From contig JAMPIT010000539.1 in assembly GCA_026261815.1 (NCBI GenBank), forward strand, positions 4,232,501 to 4,296,500: DNA of 64,000 bases, in the 5' to 3' direction. The notes under the pieces are model-generated. The model was not told where the DNA came from. It saw nothing but the letters and a program-made list of their open reading frames with translations, and ran no database searches. This document shows, piece by piece, positions 59,617-64,000 of this stretch (within the stretch, counting starts at the first letter, position 1; each line of letters opens with the position of its first letter). The stretch comes from Monarcha castaneiventris obscurior. Its lineage: Eukaryota; Chordata; Aves; Passeriformes; Monarchidae. Made by a program: the position numbers and the translations under genes.

Positions 59617-62600
59617 CTGTTGCAGCCAGATGCAGGTTGCCCCTTCTTCCCAGATGGGCAGCCCCTTCTGCCCAAGGCATGATGTGCAGGGAAACTGAAT
59701 CCAACACGCTCCATTCTCTTCTCTGCTGGGGTGGGAAGTGAAGTCAGAACCCAATGTTCAAAACCTGAAGGACACTAGGAAGAAGAAGAATAGACTGGTT
59801 AGAGCACAGTGGGAATCCTGGATGCATAGATAAGGAGTTAATTACTACCAATCTGCCCCTACAGAACAAACAGACCACAAGACACCTCAATCAACAACGA
59901 GTCAAGTGGAGGATGCAATTGCTCAGCTCCAAGCTTCAGAGTAAGACTGAGACAGAAAGACAGAAAGGTCAAAAGTAAGTGTTCCTCCTGTAAGCTGACA
60001 GCACCAACAAAGCTCTGCAAGATAAGGAAGTTTAAAGAAGCACTTGGCTAACACCAGAGGCATTGCAGGAAAGCAGCAAGGAAGAGGAAAATTACTCTTC
60101 ATCTTAAACTACCACAAGTATCAATTGCTAGGAAAAAGAGATTTTTAGAGATCACGCACAAACTGTTTATGTTCACCCACTTAAAGAAATCCTGTCTCTA
60201 CCTTCCAACTACTTAAACATTCTTAGGTATCTCAATCCCCCAAAAAGTCTAAAGATCTCTTCTCAGGTCTTCTGCCTCGCCTCAATAAAGCTGTCACAAC
60301 TCGTTCAAACAAGCCTTGGAATAAGTCTGAGCAGACTTAGGACATTGACATAAAACCACCACTGTAGGTCTATGATCTACTTTTAAAGGCAAAATAGCGA
60401 GATAAATGTAGGGCACCCCATCAGCTGCATTCAGTAACAGTGAGCATGAAATAAACTTGTGGAAAGGAAAATAAAAAACCACAAGAGGGAATCAGCCCCA
60501 AACAAGAAAAGACAGCAAGTTAAAACAGAAGCCAGAGCAACAGGCTGCTTTGGGAAATTGCAAGTTTATGAGGGTTTTATTTTATTTATGTTCTGTCAGA
60601 CAAAAATCCAATGTTTGGAGCAAAGGGAATTAAAGAGAGCAAGAAAAGCATGAATCCAGACCAAACTGCGCAAGGGATAAAGAGTTCTCCAGACTGAAGC
60701 TATAGGGAGTCTAACTGAACAACTAACAATAATTAACTAATATCCAACAAAAGAGTGGATGAATTTTATACTCACCGATGAGACACAAACTATAGCACTT
60801 TACAAAAAAGGCAATTCTATTTCTATGCTGACTGTCTTCCTCTGTGGCTAATAGCTCAGTCTGTGGGTGCTGCATTGCTGCTGGGCAGAGACAAAGTTTC
60901 TATGTTTGATCTCTAATCTCCATGCAAAGAAACTCAGGCAGGGTTCAGACAGACTCCTGGTAAAGCTGTGGACAAGCTCTTTGGCATTTTAACTTGCAAG
61001 AAGAGGATAAAATCACAGGAGCTTTGAGCACCATGGGTAACACCAACTAGCTGGTATCTTCCTAAGTGCTGCAGATAAGACTAAGTACTCTTTCCTAAAG
61101 ATCTCCTCTTGCCTACAAAGAGAAATATTTCCCCAGTTCAATTTTGTTCTGGCTGCTCAAATCAGACTGAGATCACTATGATTAACTGATAAACAGTTTT
61201 TGCTTAGCATTATGCCCATAACTGACCCAGAAGGCTACGAGTTAAGCCCACAGGAACTACTCAGGAGAACTTTATGCTAGTGATCACTTAAAAGTAGCTT
61301 TTGCCAATGTAAATTTAACATGGAGAAAAACACAGTAATAGAAAGGATATGAAAGGCCTGCCACACCAGAGCAATATCCAGCTTTCCCTGAACAGTGATT
61401 TCCAACAGGGAGCCTAGGAAGTCACTGCAGTAAGGGAGAACTGACACAGTCTTGACCTCCTCACAGACACTGATGTCTGCAGCTCTCTTGGTTTTGGAAC
61501 TTGTTAATTTTGAGAAAACATTCTGCCTTCTTTTCCCAGGAACACTCCTATTTCTCTCCACAAGTGCCCTGCTCCCCCTTTGCTAGAAACCTGATCCACC
61601 TCTCTGTCTTGGCAGCCTTTTGCACAATAGTTGTGCTCCTCTGGGGAAAAAGCTCCACCTCATCCCACTCCATGGACTCCAGCACACAGGCAAAACAGAA
61701 AAGCTTTGCAAAACTCAGAAAAGGCAAACATAATCGAAGGGCAGAATAAAAGGCTTGAAGCAAAGCACACTGACAGGGTGTGGCCTCTCCTCCCCGGGCA
61801 GCACTGCTGTGACCAGAGCACCGAGGCACGTGGGAGCTACGCTTTCTGCTCAAACACAATAGTGGTTCAGAACTTGTTCCAGATCTCACTCCTTCATGGC
61901 CAGCACATTTCCCAGAAAGTATCACCTCAACTTCATGTGTGGAACAAAGCAAATCCAGGGGTTTTAACATCAGTAGCTCTGTTTTGATTAAGCAATTCAC
62001 ACAAAATGTAATATGGAACAAGAATATAGTGCTTTCAAGAGCTCCTGTTCTCCCCCTTAAGCACTTGATTATATCCACATCTTCAACAGTACTAGACCCT
62101 ACCCTTTGATAAATAATTCCTCAGCTTCTCTGCTTTAGACTCTTAAAAAAATAATCTATACCTGGTATGCTGTAAACAGAGGACTTGTCTACCTGACCCA
62201 GGAGTGCAGGACAGCTTGCATATGTTTTGAAAACACTTCTGTGAAAAATACTTCATCCCTGAGAAGTCCATAAATATAATGGCCTGCCCTAGCATGGCAT
62301 AAAAACAAAAAAACAAACCCTAACAAACAAACAAAACCCAGAACACAAAAGCTCAGAACAATATCCAGTGGAAACACTGCTCAAAAAGCCACAGGCTCTG
62401 TTGTCACTAACTTGCAAACAGTCCTAACACAGAAGGATACCGTTGTTTAGTCAACCAAATTTGTCTTTGAAATTGAAACCAAGTTTCTGTACTTCACCTG
62501 AAGATACTCAATTTAAGACACCCAGTAATTCACCAAATGCAGTTAACAAACACACATTCCTATAAAAAGCCCCATAAGGAAACAGAAAAGCTTGACTGAT

Positions 62601-64000
62601 CCTCCTCTCCCTACAATAAAGAGATCTGTTAGGTACAGACAGAAAAACACTATTGAGAATTGAAATCCTAAGCAGTGGGATGTGACTTGGAGTAAGAGGG
62701 GGTTAAATTTTGTTTAAAATGTCAATACATAGTGGTACATCAATATGTTCACACGGTTTAAGTAAAAGCAGCTCACAGGACAGAATTTTACTCTGTCTAA
62801 ACCCAAGACACTTGTTGAGAATGGCTGCACTGACAGAGGTCACCTAGTCCAAACCACCTCCAAGTGACTCAGGTGCCTAGGAAAGAGCATTAAGGTGAAG
62901 TAGATGATAATTTTCATCATGATTTTGAAGCTCAAGGGCTTCCCACAACTGAAGCAGTATCTGCAATTTGCCCCTACTCCTGCCTGCTCAGCTGGACAGT
63001 ATTAGCAGTTGAATTTGTAACACTAACAAATACCATATCTGCCTCCTAAATAGGAAATATTCTTGGCAAGGCTTCCACTTTCCAACCAAAATCCAGCCTA
63101 TGCTCCAGTCTGTCCATTTTCCATCACCTAACTGAATTCCAAATGTGAAGCAGGCCTTCAGCTCCAACTTCCTGACTCTCCTACTGCCTCTGGTTTAAGT
63201 ATTTCAAATCAGGGTGTCACATCTTCAAAAGTAAGATATTTTTAAGTCTTGTTGTCATATCCATTATTTTCCAAACTGACTCTATTTGTCCAAATCTGAC
63301 AAATTGCTGAAGAGGCAACTTTGCTGTGCATGGGCCAGCACTAACGCATCCTTCTTCCTTCCATCTCCATCCACACTGAAGATTCCTGTTTCCCATTCTA
63401 ATAATGGGAAGCAATTCCATAGTTAATGCTGGTGAACCAGCTCACCTGACTTTTCAGACTCTATTCCAGGTAAGGGCAGGGCAGAAGGTGTGGTAAGAGT
63501 GACTGTGACCTGCCACACACAGACCAAAGCAGGCAGTCATGACATGGACATGCTTTGCTACGACACATACTAGAGAATTCTGCAAGGATAATAATAACCT
63601 GGATAGAAACACAGCATGTGCTTGGCTCAGTTCAACCATTCTGTACATACTGGTGGATGTCTTTATTCATGGAATCAGCACATGCTCTCATGTCAGCTGT
63701 AGAGCTGTAGGCACTGCCTGATGTCCTGTGATGGAGTCATCTTGGGTGACAGGAGACAGCAAGAGTTTCATTCTGGTTGCTGTTATATTTCATAATGGAG
63801 TTGATTACCTGGTAAGTGAAATCCACCGACCTTTATACAGCTTTTTCTCCTCCTACAAAGGAACATGACTCTTCCAAAAGCTTTTTACTAAGCTTTCCAA
63901 GAGGTTCCTTTAACTGTTGCAGAGTTGGGCACAGGAACCATCCCAGACAGGGCTGTTTCCTCTACTGAGCTGTAGCATTTTACATAACTACACCTACCTT

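Larger units (their letters stand above)
51331..64000. other. 12.7 kb with no supported gene
   Basis: No exon of a recognised family, no clear transposon and no RNA gene seen on either strand. In mammals CXorf65 and FOXO4 lie beyond IL2RG. FOXO4 would be on the minus strand and its 3'UTR could begin here, but no forkhead or FOXO C-terminal sequence is present. Minus-strand AATAAA hexamers at about 53532, 54498 and 54621 are possible 3' ends of a leftward gene starting outside the window. Confidence 0.5.

Noticed and set aside
61548..62078. 176-codon minus-strand open frame
   Set aside because: No recognisable domain, no splice or start context of note, and composition like the surrounding non-coding DNA.
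62815..62885. CR1-like words (GGTCACCTAGTCC) suggesting an old repeat
   Set aside because: Too short and diverged to support a call.

Overview
The window looks like nuclear DNA of a sauropsid vertebrate, most probably a bird. All three genes are split by GT-AG introns, MED12 and IL2RG are readable exon by exon against their vertebrate families, introns are short, and the only recognisable transposons are CR1 LINE fragments, two of them ending in the tandem ATTCTATGATTCT-type 3' terminus (or a variant of it) typical of avian CR1. I cannot name the species. The gene content matches the mammalian Xq13 IL2RG-MED12 neighbourhood, which in chicken lies on the chromosome 4 short arm (established knowledge, not read here).

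Layout. 1-1694: gene-free DNA and probably the MED12 3'UTR. 1695-37584, minus strand: complete MED12 (Mediator kinase-module subunit). I could place 44 coding exons; their lengths sum to exactly 2160 codons plus stop with consistent phases throughout. 37585-38752: GC-rich divergent intergenic interval of about 1.2 kb with two different tandem repeats. 38753-41744, plus strand: complete IL2RG (common cytokine-receptor gamma chain), 8 exons, 355 aa. 42.9-43.8 kb: reversed CR1 fragment followed by a 16-bp minisatellite. 44105-49995, plus strand: a sestrin gene, 9 exons in my model, 448 aa, most like SESN3 but clearly divergent. 51.3-64 kb: about 12.7 kb with no gene I can support.

The most interesting item is the sestrin. 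Human has SESN1, SESN2 and SESN3 and none at the IL2RG-MED12-FOXO4 locus. FOXO3/SESN1 (6q21) and FOXO6/SESN2 (1p) are linked pairs, so a sestrin beside IL2RG/MED12, where mammals carry FOXO4, fits a fourth sestrin ohnologue retained here and lost in mammals. It keeps the redox-site Cys/Tyr/His triad, the Asp-Asp pair used for GATOR2 contact, and part of the leucine pocket, but has replaced nearly all residues of the leucine 'lid' (including the SESN2 Arg390 equivalent, now Lys), so it may be a non-leucine or altered-nutrient sestrin.

The genes do not form an operon. MED12 (ubiquitous transcription coactivator) and IL2RG (lymphoid receptor chain) are head-to-head; IL2RG and the sestrin are in tandem. 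Most other long open frames here come from GC-rich DNA or from tandem repeats whose period is not a multiple of three.
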